Shown: positions 1-5,376, counted from the first letter of the stretch. The stretch: DNA of 7,612 nucleotides from Lachnospiraceae bacterium UBA3814 (GCA_002368575.1 DFEA01000007.1:293-7904); one strand, 5' to 3'. Translations and numbers: made by a program. Notes: generated from the sequence alone by a model not told the origin.

Positions 1-314
1 CTCTAAACCGGCTATTTCCCTGCAGTATTCCGTAAATGTATACTGACTTGACCCGCGGCCAAAGGGATCAAAGGTACAGATAAAATTGCTCCATCTTTAT
101 CCTTGTTGTAAACATCCAGCCTGATAGGCTTTCCATCGGAGGTAAAGCAGTATTCCTTCTGCGTCTGAACATTGCTTAGCCTGCCGATGTGTCTGCCAAG
201 CAGACATTCCAGAACCCTGCGGCATAATTCGGGATCCTCCATGACCTTCCCGAACATGAAATCATCGCTGAACTTAAGCCTTTCATAGCTCTTCATTACG
301 TTTTGCTTCTTCAC
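1..314 (-). pseudogene. Rpn/PD-(D/E)XK nuclease-family transposase, internally deleted and frameshifted, cut by window edge
   Basis: The first 77 residues match the N-terminus of the Rpn-like (YhgA-type) PD-(D/E)XK nuclease family as I know it: LKFSDDFMFGKVMEDPELCR, then the RLDVYN strand with catalytic Asp at residue 67. After DKDGAI (codon ending at 84) the open frame reads nonsense to a TAG at 12-14. In a second frame from 84 to base 1, with no stop, the sequence resumes as FICTFDPFGRGSSQYTF..EYCREIAG, the familiar later part of this family. The segment normally between them, about 50 residues starting YDAEMQN and holding the catalytic Glu-x-Gln, is absent, so a deletion that also shifted the frame has inactivated the gene. 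Start is GTG at 314 with AAAGGAGC six bases upstream. Intact members are about 300 residues and act on DNA, promoting recombination. The right end of the gene lies outside the window. Confidence 0.85.
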
Positions 315-573
315 ATAAAGCTCCTTTCTTTAAGAATCAGGCAGGAGTATTTACGCTTTAAGAAGCAACCGATACATTAAACTGTCCTCCGGTAGAGTTC
401 CGGTTCAGGGAAGCGTACGCATGTACTTATGTGGCTGCTCCCATATTCCTGCCTATAATAAATTTGGGTATCATAAGCAAGAATTTCAGAAACGCTGCCG
501 GAAAGCCGGAAGGACCGGCTGTCGATCAGAAATGAAAAATCTGTATGATATGTGAAAATCTGCTTATGCAATG

Positions 574-579
574 ATTATA
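574..579 (-). promoter_or_regulatory. Possible -10 element for leftward Rpn transcript
   Basis: The complementary strand reads TGTGTTATAATC, a perfect TATAAT. No good -35 hexamer lies 16-18 bases upstream, so this is a weak promoter call. It would give the Rpn pseudogene a long leader. Confidence 0.35.
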
Positions 580-610
580 ACACATTTTCATGGATGGAAT
601 CATTAAAATA

Positions 611-639
611 TTGAAAAGCCTGACTAACAGGGGTAAAAT
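611..639 (+). promoter_or_regulatory. Sigma-A promoter of the AI-2E-type transporter gene
   Basis: TTGAAA (611-616), 17 bases, then TAAAAT (634-639). Spacing is optimal and each hexamer is one base off consensus. The predicted start near 646 gives a leader of about 40 bases before the ATG at 688. Confidence 0.7.
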
Positions 640-687
640 AAATTTGTTGCCAAAACATATTTATAGTCAGTTCCTCAGGGAATCGTA

Positions 688-1878
688 ATGAAGGACGAAA
701 ACAGAAATTATTTAAAGCTGTCGCTTGCAATAGCCGGGGGAATAAGTATCAGCGTTATCCTGTATTTTATCATCCTCAGGTATAGTGACGTTTCCGACGC
801 AATAAATTTGGTCATGGCGATCATAAAGCCTTTCGTGTATGGGGCTGTGATGGCCTATCTTCTTGCGCCTGTTTGCAAGAGTCTTGAAAACACATTTGAT
901 AAGCTGTTTAAAGGGAAGCGGAAGGGCCTTTCTCAGGGGCTTGCGGTTTTCTGTGCGATCCTTGCAGGGCTCGTGATCATCACTGCGATCGTGCTGCTGA
1001 TCATCCCGTCACTGTTCCGCAGCATATCCGGCATCATTCAGGAGCTGCCCTCCCAGATCGAGAAGGCCAGGAGGTTCTGGGAAGAGCTTTTGCACAAGGA
1101 ACCTGTTATTCTGAACACCTTTGAAAGGTGGACTCAGGAGGCTGCAAGTCATCTCCAGCACTGGCTCAGTACTTCGGTGCTCCCAAATCTCCAGTCAATA
1201 GGGTTAACTATTGTTGACCATGTGGCAGGGATCGTAACGGTTCTTAAGAACCTTTTCCTTGGAGTTATCATAGCCATATACCTGCTGATGAGGCGCAGGC
1301 AGTTCGGAGAGCAGGCGAAGCTCTGCCTGCGGAGCATCTGCTCTGAACGTTTATATAAGCTCATCCTTGATGAGGTCACGTATGCGGACAGGATGTTCAA
1401 CGGTTTCTTTATGGGAAAGCTTAAGGATTCGGTTATCGTAGGCTTTATCTGCTTCATAGGCTGTACTCTTCTGCAGTATGAATCTCCGCTGCTTATTGCG
1501 GTAATTATCGGCGTTACGAATATCATCCCCTTTTTCGGACCATTCCTTGGAGCCGTTCCCTGTGCGCTCTTTCTTGTCCTTGAAAGCCCGATACACTGTC
1601 TGACCTTTATTGGTTTTGTGATCATTCTGCAGACTCTGGACGGGAATGTTATAGGCCCGAAGATCCTCGGGGATACTACCGGCCTGTCCAGCTTCTGGGT
1701 TCTTTTCTCAATTCTGTTCTTTGGAGGCCTCTGGGGCGTTAAGGGTATGATAGTCGGGGTGCCCTTATTTGCCGTGGTTTATGATGTTATACGAAAGGGT
1801 GTGTATAAAAGCCTACGGAAAAAGGGTGAGGGAAGGATGATAGATGATTATACCGGAACTTTTCATTCTCCCAAATGA
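688..1878 (+). CDS. AI-2E/PerM-family (UPF0118) membrane transporter
   Basis: A 396-residue polytopic inner-membrane protein of the AI-2E transporter family (PF01594 type). Hydrophobic segments lie near residues 9-31, 38-60, 84-108, 181-201, 248-264, 268-298, 302-316 and 333-366, with a soluble, amphipathic stretch near 110-180, which fits the family layout. Two family hallmarks are clear: NIIPFFGPFLG at 278-288 and DGNVIGPKILG at 318-328. The basic tail (VYKSLRKKGEGR) should face the cytoplasm. Members export or move small molecules, including autoinducer-2 in E. coli TqsA or sodium/proton in some bacilli; the substrate cannot be read from sequence. Length is normal. Start is ATG at 688 with AGGG seven bases upstream and its own promoter at 611-639. 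It appears monocistronic, since the next + gene begins about 325 bases later with its own promoter. No convincing terminator is visible after the stop. Confidence 0.9.
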   Translation: MKDENRNYLKLSLAIAGGISISVILYFIILRYSDVSDAINLVMAIIKPFVYGAVMAYLLAPVCKSLENTFDKLFKGKRKGLSQGLAVFCAILAGLVIITAIVLLIIPSLFRSISGIIQELPSQIEKARRFWEELLHKEPVILNTFERWTQEAASHLQHWLSTSVLPNLQSIGLTIVDHVAGIVTVLKNLFLGVIIAIYLLMRRRQFGEQAKLCLRSICSERLYKLILDEVTYADRMFNGFFMGKLKDSVIVGFICFIGCTLLQYESPLLIAVIIGVTNIIPFFGPFLGAVPCALFLVLESPIHCLTFIGFVIILQTLDGNVIGPKILGDTTGLSSFWVLFSILFFGGLWGVKGMIVGVPLFAVVYDVIRKGVYKSLRKKGEGRMIDDYTGTFHSPK

Positions 1879-1886
1879 TCTGTACT

Positions 1887-2012
1887 TCATCGCTTCACAT
1901 ATCTGATCCGATCTGGCTTTATAGTTTTCGCACCCGTATATTTCATTTCCCGCATTCTTATCCGGTCACCTTTTGAAGTCTCATGGAATTCCTCTTCAGG
2001 TTCCGGTATCAT
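1887..2012 (-). CDS. Possible 41-residue charged small protein of unknown function
   Basis: A short leftward reading frame begins ATG at 2012 and ends TGA at 1887-1889, eight bases from the end of the convergent transporter gene. The product starts MIPEPEEEFHETSKGDRIR and ends KPDRIRYVKR: acidic N-terminus, strongly basic C-terminus, no membrane segment, no cysteine. A GAGG ribosome-site-like sequence lies just upstream within GTGAGGTAAG, and an in-frame TGA directly precedes the start, so the frame is bounded as a complete ORF. I do not recognise it. No promoter with both hexamers is apparent. It could be a real small protein, a gene fragment or chance, and no domain can be named. Confidence 0.3.
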   Translation of the reverse strand: MIPEPEEEFHETSKGDRIRMREMKYTGAKTIKPDRIRYVKR

Positions 2013-2059
2013 CTTACCTCACTCAAATATAAAATAACCGGAGGTTCATTTATAAAATG

Positions 2060-2098
2060 GTTACAATCTAACGTACTGGCTGTGCGCTGAATTGTAAC
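2060..2098. repeat. Inverted repeat upstream of the XRE operon
   Basis: GTTACAAT (2060-2067) and ATTGTAAC (2091-2098) are perfect 8-base complements around a 23-base spacer. The pairing can be redrawn as a longer imperfect repeat, since TTACAATCTAACG on the left also resembles the complement of CGTAAGATGTAA at 2098-2109. It lies 38 bases upstream of the XRE gene's -35 hexamer. It is not followed by a T-run, so it is not an obvious terminator; a distal operator or relic is possible. Confidence 0.4.
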
Positions 2099-2135
2099 GT
2101 AAGATGTAATTTAAAATAAAAAATGTAAAGTATGC

Positions 2136-2164
2136 TTGACATCAATATCAACTTATGATATTCT
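2136..2164 (+). promoter_or_regulatory. Sigma-A promoter of the XRE/membrane-protein operon
   Basis: A perfect TTGACA (2136-2141), 17 bases, then TATTCT (2159-2164), preceded by TG at 2156-2157 so it is also an extended -10. Transcription should begin near 2171, directly on the inverted repeat that follows. Confidence 0.7.
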
Positions 2165-2170
2165 CGGGAT

Positions 2171-2186
2171 GTAAAGCGAACTTTAC
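2171..2186. promoter_or_regulatory. Probable XRE autoregulatory operator
   Basis: GTAAAG-CGAA-CTTTAC is a perfect inverted repeat covering the predicted transcription start and lying 16 bases before the XRE start codon. A further GTAAAGT half-site occurs at 2125-2131, just before the -35 hexamer. Placement over the start point is typical of self-repression by small HTH repressors; binding by this protein is inferred. Confidence 0.5.
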
Positions 2187-2202
2187 TTATTGGGAGAGCC
2201 AC

Positions 2203-2409
2203 ATGAAGAACCGAATTGCAGAACTTCGAAAGCAGAAGCGGCTGACACAGCAGGATCTGGCGAATCACCTGGGAGTGACACGTCAAACGGTCATTTCCCT
2301 GGAGGGGGGAAGGTACAATCCTTCCATTACACTGGCCTTTAAGCTGGCCCGCGCATTCGATATGCGCATCGAAGACATTTTTATCTATGAGGAGGGCGCT
2401 GAATCATGA
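2203..2409 (+). CDS. Small XRE-family (HTH_3) transcriptional regulator
   Basis: A 68-residue single-domain DNA-binding protein starting MKNRIAELRKQKRLTQQDLA. The helix-turn-helix spans about residues 14-35 (LTQQDLANHLGVTRQTVISLE), and the GRYNPSITLAFKLARAFD stretch is the hallmark of the YgzD/YozG-like small XRE group. An in-frame ATG at 2155 exists, but it lies inside the promoter. The ATG at 2203 has GGGAG six bases upstream and is the real start. Its stop overlaps the next gene's start (ATGA), so the two are translationally coupled. In this widespread arrangement the regulator controls itself and a partner membrane protein. The palindrome at 2171-2186 is the likely target. The ligand or signal is unknown. 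Confidence 0.88.
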   Translation: MKNRIAELRKQKRLTQQDLANHLGVTRQTVISLEGGRYNPSITLAFKLARAFDMRIEDIFIYEEGAES

Positions 2410-2807
2410 AAGGAAACTATCCGAAATCAGTATATATTCTTATAACAGTTCTCGGAATTATACTGCTGATCCTGAACTCTGTGCTGGATCTGAACGTTGC
2501 CGTGAGTGCGGTTGGGGCAGGGCTGTTTGCCTATGGTATAAACCGGCTTATCGGAGAATGGAGAGTTAAAAATAATCCTGATTATGCAAAAAAGCTTGAA
2601 ATTGCCAATCAGGATGAGAGACTGGCTTTTATCGCGGATAAATCGCGCAGCGCAACACTGATCATCACGATCTTTGTGCTCTCCATACTTGGAGTCATAC
2701 TGCTTTCTATCGATCAGGAAGCATATGGCAATGCATGCCTCTATACTACAATGGGAATCTCTCTACTGTATTTTATAGTTTACCGGATCATCAGCCGCAG
2801 ATATTAA
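2406..2807 (+). CDS. Four-helix membrane protein partnered with XRE regulator (DUF2178-like)
   Basis: A 133-residue hydrophobic protein with four predicted membrane segments near residues 9-26, 30-49, 84-103 and 109-127. Between helices 2 and 3 lies a conserved-looking cytoplasmic loop NQDERLAFIADKSRSAT (68-84), which resembles the NxDER..I..KA motif of DUF2178-type proteins found next to small XRE regulators; the family name is tentative. The ATG at 2406 overlaps the regulator's TGA and is served by GAGGAGGG at 2389-2396 inside the regulator gene. Molecular function is not known. The pairing suggests a repressor and membrane module in which the membrane protein acts in, or senses, envelope state. 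No terminator with a T-run is seen after the stop. Confidence 0.8.
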   Translation: MKGNYPKSVYILITVLGIILLILNSVLDLNVAVSAVGAGLFAYGINRLIGEWRVKNNPDYAKKLEIANQDERLAFIADKSRSATLIITIFVLSILGVILLSIDQEAYGNACLYTTMGISLLYFIVYRIISRRY

Positions 2808-2833
2808 ATCATTCGTTGATAACATCACCTCCC

Positions 2834-2919
2834 ATCGCTGTTACTTGTCAAACTATTTGCGCAATATCTGTTTACTGTTAAGAGCCATCGCAAATATAGA
2901 AAACATCTTGACAAGCGAT
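2834..2919. repeat. Long imperfect nested inverted repeat
   Basis: Several complementary blocks nest within this gap. CTTGTCAA (2844-2851) pairs with TTGACAAG (2908-2915), ATTTGCG (2855-2861) with CGCAAAT (2889-2895), and ATCGC (2834-2838) with GCGAT (2915-2919), the last sharing one base with the first pair. The right arm contains the -35-like TTGACA of the following gene and the left arm contains a TTGACA on the other strand. It may be a regulatory fold or a relic of a small mobile element; no target duplication was identified. Confidence 0.4.
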
Positions 2920-2936
2920 AATTTTCTGTTTGATCT
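2908..2936 (+). promoter_or_regulatory. Possible promoter upstream of decayed ABC transporter
   Basis: A perfect TTGACA (2908-2913) is followed after 17 bases by TGATCT, a poor -10. The leader to the ATG at 3022 would be about 80 bases. Weak call. Confidence 0.3.
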
Positions 2937-3021
2937 GTATCGGACGTTCAAATAACATACCTTATGAACAGATGTCTAAAATTCTGTTGTTGTTTTATGA
3001 GGAATAAAAGAAGTACCAAAT

Positions 3022-3537
3022 ATGAACGCAAACAGCATTTCGGTTCATAATCTTAGAAAAAATTCCCCGGCTTCCTGCTTGACGACATTACCTTTCAAGT
3101 CCCTTGCGGAAGGATCGTCGGTTTTATCGGTGAAAACGGAGCTGGGAAAAGCACAACGATCAAGCTCATTCTCAATCATCTGCGCCATTTCTCACCATCC
3201 TGATATCCTGATTTTGGATGAGGCCGCGACGGGATTAGATCCGGTCGTGAGGGACGAGATTCTCGATCTGTTTATGGACTTCATTCAGGATGAAAAGCAC
3301 TCGATCCTTTTCTCGACACATATCATTTCGGATATTCAGAAGATTGCCGATCATGTAATCCTGATCCACAATGGAAAAATGATCCTTGCCCTTTACTTGC
3401 TGCGTGGTTCAAAAAGCATTGCCCTCGAAAGCATAACTTTACTCCTTCAGCACCCTGAAATTATAATCATTCTTCTTTTTGGAGTCGTAATTCTTTCATA
3501 CATTCTTTGCGTCATAGGGTATGCAAGAAAGAAATAA
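3022..3537 (+). pseudogene. Decayed ABC transporter: ATPase remnants fused to an ABC-2-type permease tail
   Basis: The 171-codon frame is a scar, not a working gene. It starts MNANSISVHNLRK like an ABC ATPase. At a run of A bases (3057-3062) the expected continuation moves to another frame, where KKFPGFLLDDITFQV and the Walker A GENGAGKST (3129-3155) are read until a TGA at 3201. The first frame then resumes at AISHHPDILILDEAATGLDP (Walker B and D-loop, about 3187-3246) and the H-loop FSTHIIS. Only about 18 codons separate Walker A from Walker B instead of roughly 80-110, so the Q-loop and the LSGGQ signature are missing. After HNGKM (about 3381) the usual ATPase C-terminus is replaced by a hydrophobic end, IIIILLFGVVILSYILCVIGYARKK, that looks like the last helix of an ABC-2 permease. 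One frameshift and two deletions therefore collapsed a former ATPase-permease pair, probably the type that follows a GntR regulator. Confidence 0.8.
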
Positions 3538-3570
3538 CCGTGTATTTTTTTGCCGTTAGAAGATCACGGA

Positions 3571-3603
3571 ACAAAGAAAAGAGCGCTGGTATTCCGGCAC
3601 TCT
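3571..3603 (-). terminator. Rho-independent terminator of the type III toxin gene
   Basis: On the complementary strand a 10-bp stem (arms AGAGTGCCGG and CCAGCGCTCT, one mismatch and one wobble, AATA loop; 3580-3603) is followed by TTTCTTTGT. It lies just past the toxin stop codon at 3610-3612. Confidence 0.75.
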
Positions 3604-3609
3604 GGTTTC

Positions 3610-4140
3610 TCATTTATTCTTTGAATTATACTTGTCACATATCTTTTCCATCTTCATAAAGTCTAAGCATCTGTCTTTACCTTTATAATCTGATGGTTCC
3701 GTACATAAAATGTATAATACATTAGCTTTATTAACGATATTCTCCTGATTTCTCCGGCACCAGGTCAGTTCATCTATGCACAGATCCTTGTAATGCTTAT
3801 CAGCAGGATTGTCCGTCCTCATTTTTCCAAGGTCAATCCGCTGTATTTGTTCATCAGTAACGGGAATCATCAGGTTATAATTCAGTACCCCGATCAGTTT
3901 GCCACGCTTGTCAACGATTTTATCGAAATCCGCCCTGGGTTTCATTTTCTTGTGCTTCTCAACCGGATGTGAAAGCGGTATAAGATATTTTCGTTTATTG
4001 CATATGACAACAACTCCCACATATATCCTGTGCTGTTTGCCGATCTGCGGAGATACCGAAGAAACCCTGTCATCGGCATGATGCAGATCCCGAACATATT
4101 TCATATCTATCAGATAAAGGTTTAATCGTTCCTGAACCAT
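3610..4140 (-). CDS. Type III toxin-antitoxin system endoribonuclease toxin, ToxN/AbiQ family
   Basis: A 176-residue basic protein resembling ToxN/AbiQ toxins (PF13958 type), RNases held inactive by a repeat RNA bound directly to the protein and released to cut RNA during stress or phage infection. Family landmarks appear in order: LYLIDMKYVRDL (8-19), YVGVVV (40-45), KYLIPLSHP (51-59), KHKKMK (62-67), DFDKI (71-75), GVLNYNLMIPV (84-94), HYKDLC (116-121) and a C-terminal LDFMKMEKIC. Length is normal (about 160-180). In the PLSHP loop, known toxins usually have two Ser/Thr followed by Pro-Lys; here the second position is His58 and the Lys position is Val60, an oddity in the presumed active site. 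Start is ATG 4140 with GAGGG only three bases upstream, a close site that may limit translation. The antitoxin RNA gene and its promoter lie directly upstream and a terminator directly downstream, giving a self-contained cassette. A CptN-like subfamily is possible. Confidence 0.85.
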   Translation of the reverse strand: MVQERLNLYLIDMKYVRDLHHADDRVSSVSPQIGKQHRIYVGVVVICNKRKYLIPLSHPVEKHKKMKPRADFDKIVDKRGKLIGVLNYNLMIPVTDEQIQRIDLGKMRTDNPADKHYKDLCIDELTWCRRNQENIVNKANVLYILCTEPSDYKGKDRCLDFMKMEKICDKYNSKNK

Positions 4141-4159
4141 AATCCCTCTATAGCATAAA

Positions 4160-4187
4160 TATGGCTATGTCTTGCGACATAGCCATA
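4160..4187 (-). terminator. Attenuating hairpin between antitoxin RNA and toxin gene
   Basis: A perfect 12-bp stem (arms TATGGCTATGTC and GACATAGCCATA) capped by a GCAA (GNRA) tetraloop is followed by TTTATGC. The T-run is short, so read-through is expected. Type III systems place such a leaky terminator between the RNA repeats and the toxin so that antitoxin RNA exceeds toxin mRNA. Confidence 0.7.
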
Positions 4188-4254
4188 ATGTGGAACCACC
4201 ATCAGCGATTCCATCGCTTTTACAACTTCCACTTATCGGTAGGACTCACCATCA
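4160..4254 (-). ncRNA. Type III antitoxin RNA (ToxI-like), about 1.5 repeats of 50 nt
   Basis: Directly upstream of the toxin, TGATGGTGAGTCCTAC (from 4254) recurs as TGATGGTGGTTCCAC (from 4204), exactly 50 bases apart. The second copy stays recognisable for roughly 20-30 bases with small gaps, then merges into the 12-bp hairpin at 4160-4187. The predicted transcription start (about 4253) falls on the first bases of the repeat, so the RNA would begin at a unit boundary. Within the first unit AGCGAT-GGA-ATCGCT forms a 6-bp hairpin, and GTGGAA (about 4232) can pair with TTCCAC in the second copy, a pseudoknot-like potential as in ToxI RNAs. Known antitoxins have about two to six units of about 34-45 nt, so this would be unusually short. 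The call rests on position and repeat; the exact processed ends are not known. Confidence 0.65.
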
Positions 4255-4259
4255 ACTAT

Positions 4260-4287
4260 AAAGTACCATAAACCGGCTGTTTGTCAA
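4260..4287 (-). promoter_or_regulatory. Promoter of the antitoxin-toxin operon
   Basis: Complementary strand: perfect TTGACA (4287-4282), 16 bases, then TACTTT (4265-4260) preceded by TGG, an extended -10. Transcription should start near 4253, at the first antitoxin repeat. An alternative -10, TATAGT, would need a 21-base spacer. Confidence 0.65.
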
Positions 4288-4392
4288 GCGATTTCGTAGA
4301 ATTCATCCGCCTTTTATTATTATGGTTTGAGATTGAACTGCAGGCCCGAAAATGCTTTCAACCCGCATAAATACTGGATTTTCGAGAAAATT

Positions 4393-5376
4393 TCACTCGT
4401 ATTCTATAGTTGCCGAAGGCTTCGGTGTAAAATCGTAGAGGACTCTGTTGACACCCTTTACCTCGGTGGTGATCCTCTGTACGAGACGTTTCATAAGGTC
4501 AAAGGGGATCTCCTCCACCTCGGCCGTCATGGCATCCTTTGTGTTCACCGCACGGATGATGACCGCCCACTCAAAGACTCTGTTTCCGTCTTTTATGCCA
4601 GTGGATTTAAAATCGGGGACAACGGTGAAATACTGCCATACCTTGCCCTCAAGGCCGTTATTCTTAAATTCCTCCCTGAGGATCGCATCAGACTCCCGTA
4701 CCGCCTCAAGACGATCCCTTGTGATCGCTCCGGGACAGCGCACCCCGAGTCCGGGGCCGGGGAAGGGCTGACGGTATACCATGTTTGCGGGAAGGCCAAG
4801 CCTTTCTCCCACAATCCGTACCTCATCCTTAAAGAGTATCTTTACCGGCTCCACAAGCTCAAACTTCATATCCTCGGGAAGACCGCCGGCGTTGTGATGA
4901 GCCTTGATCCCCTGCTCACTTTCCAGAATGTCGGGCCATATCGTGCCCTGCGCGAGAAAATCGATCCCGTCGAGCTTACGCGCTTCCTCCGCAAAAACCT
5001 CGATGAACTCGTTTCCGATGATCTTCCTCTTGGTTTCCGGATCAGAGACTCCTGCAAGCTTATCCAGAAAACGATCCGTGGCATCCACATATACCAGGTT
5101 TGCCTTCATCTGGTCCCGAAATACCTCGATCACCTGCTCGGGCTCGCCCTTTCTCAGCAGACCGTGATTTACGTGCACACAGGTCAGCTGGCTGCCGACA
5201 GCCTTTATCAGCATTGCTGCCACAACCGAGGAATCCACTCCGCCGGACAGAGCCAGCAGTACCTTCTTATCTCCGATCTGTGCCCGCAGCTTACCGATCT
5301 GCTCCTCAATAAAGCTGTCGGCAAGCTCCGGTGTCGTTATCCGGACCATATCGTCCGGCCGCCTGTCATTTCCCAT
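4393..5376 (-). CDS. guaA: GMP synthase, ATP-pyrophosphatase/synthetase part only (no glutaminase domain)
   Basis: A 327-residue cytoplasmic enzyme that adenylates XMP and aminates it to GMP in the last step of guanine nucleotide synthesis. The PP-loop SGGVDSS is at residues 44-50, the ATP-PPase core includes VHVNHGLLRKGE, KAHHNAGGLPEDM (158-170) and RQPFPGPGLGVR (202-213), and the C-terminal dimerisation domain ends KPSATIEYE like the usual KPPATIEWE. The roughly 190-residue N-terminal class I glutamine amidotransferase domain of typical bacterial GuaA (about 515 residues) is absent, giving the size of archaeal GuaAb subunits. It may use free ammonia or a separate glutaminase encoded elsewhere; none is in this window. 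An in-frame start at 5487 lies upstream of the promoter. The ATG at 5376 has GGAGGAG (5383-5389) six bases upstream and is the true start. The leader is about 36 bases, too short for a purine riboswitch. No clear terminator follows. Confidence 0.93.
   Translation of the reverse strand: MGNDRRPDDMVRITTPELADSFIEEQIGKLRAQIGDKKVLLALSGGVDSSVVAAMLIKAVGSQLTCVHVNHGLLRKGEPEQVIEVFRDQMKANLVYVDATDRFLDKLAGVSDPETKRKIIGNEFIEVFAEEARKLDGIDFLAQGTIWPDILESEQGIKAHHNAGGLPEDMKFELVEPVKILFKDEVRIVGERLGLPANMVYRQPFPGPGLGVRCPGAITRDRLEAVRESDAILREEFKNNGLEGKVWQYFTVVPDFKSTGIKDGNRVFEWAVIIRAVNTKDAMTAEVEEIPFDLMKRLVQRITTEVKGVNRVLYDFTPKPSATIEYE

Larger units (their letters stand above)
315..687. other. Non-coding divergent intergenic stretch
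   Basis: No credible gene is visible here. The stretch separates the leftward Rpn pseudogene from the rightward transporter and holds a leftward -10-like element near 574-579, a rightward sigma-A promoter at 611-639, and a perfect short hairpin at 504-520 (AGCCGG, loop AAGGA, CCGGCT). If the leftward -10 is used, the Rpn transcript would carry a leader of about 250 bases containing that hairpin. A 64-codon TTG-initiated leftward ORF (377-571) would begin about where that promoter starts transcription and resembles nothing I know. Confidence 0.6.

Noticed and set aside
377..571. 64-codon leftward ORF upstream of the Rpn remnant
   Set aside because: It starts with TTG, begins about at the predicted transcription start with no ribosome site, and its product resembles no family I know.
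2823..2832. ATCACCTCCC, matching the 16S rRNA anti-Shine-Dalgarno end, just after the membrane-protein gene
   Set aside because: On the other strand it would be a strong ribosome site, but the only ATG frames there encode about 20 residues or are badly spaced. Likely chance.
2909..3005. Frame reading ..RSNNIPYEQMSKILLLFYEE before the ABC remnant, possibly the stub of a GntR regulator
   Set aside because: A GntR gene often precedes this ABC type, but the fragment is short, has no start with a ribosome site, and the resemblance to GntR is too weak to call.
4321..4392. Possible terminator after guaA (GCGGG...CCTGC, and ATTTTC/GAAAAT)
   Set aside because: The stems are weak or interrupted and no T-run follows.
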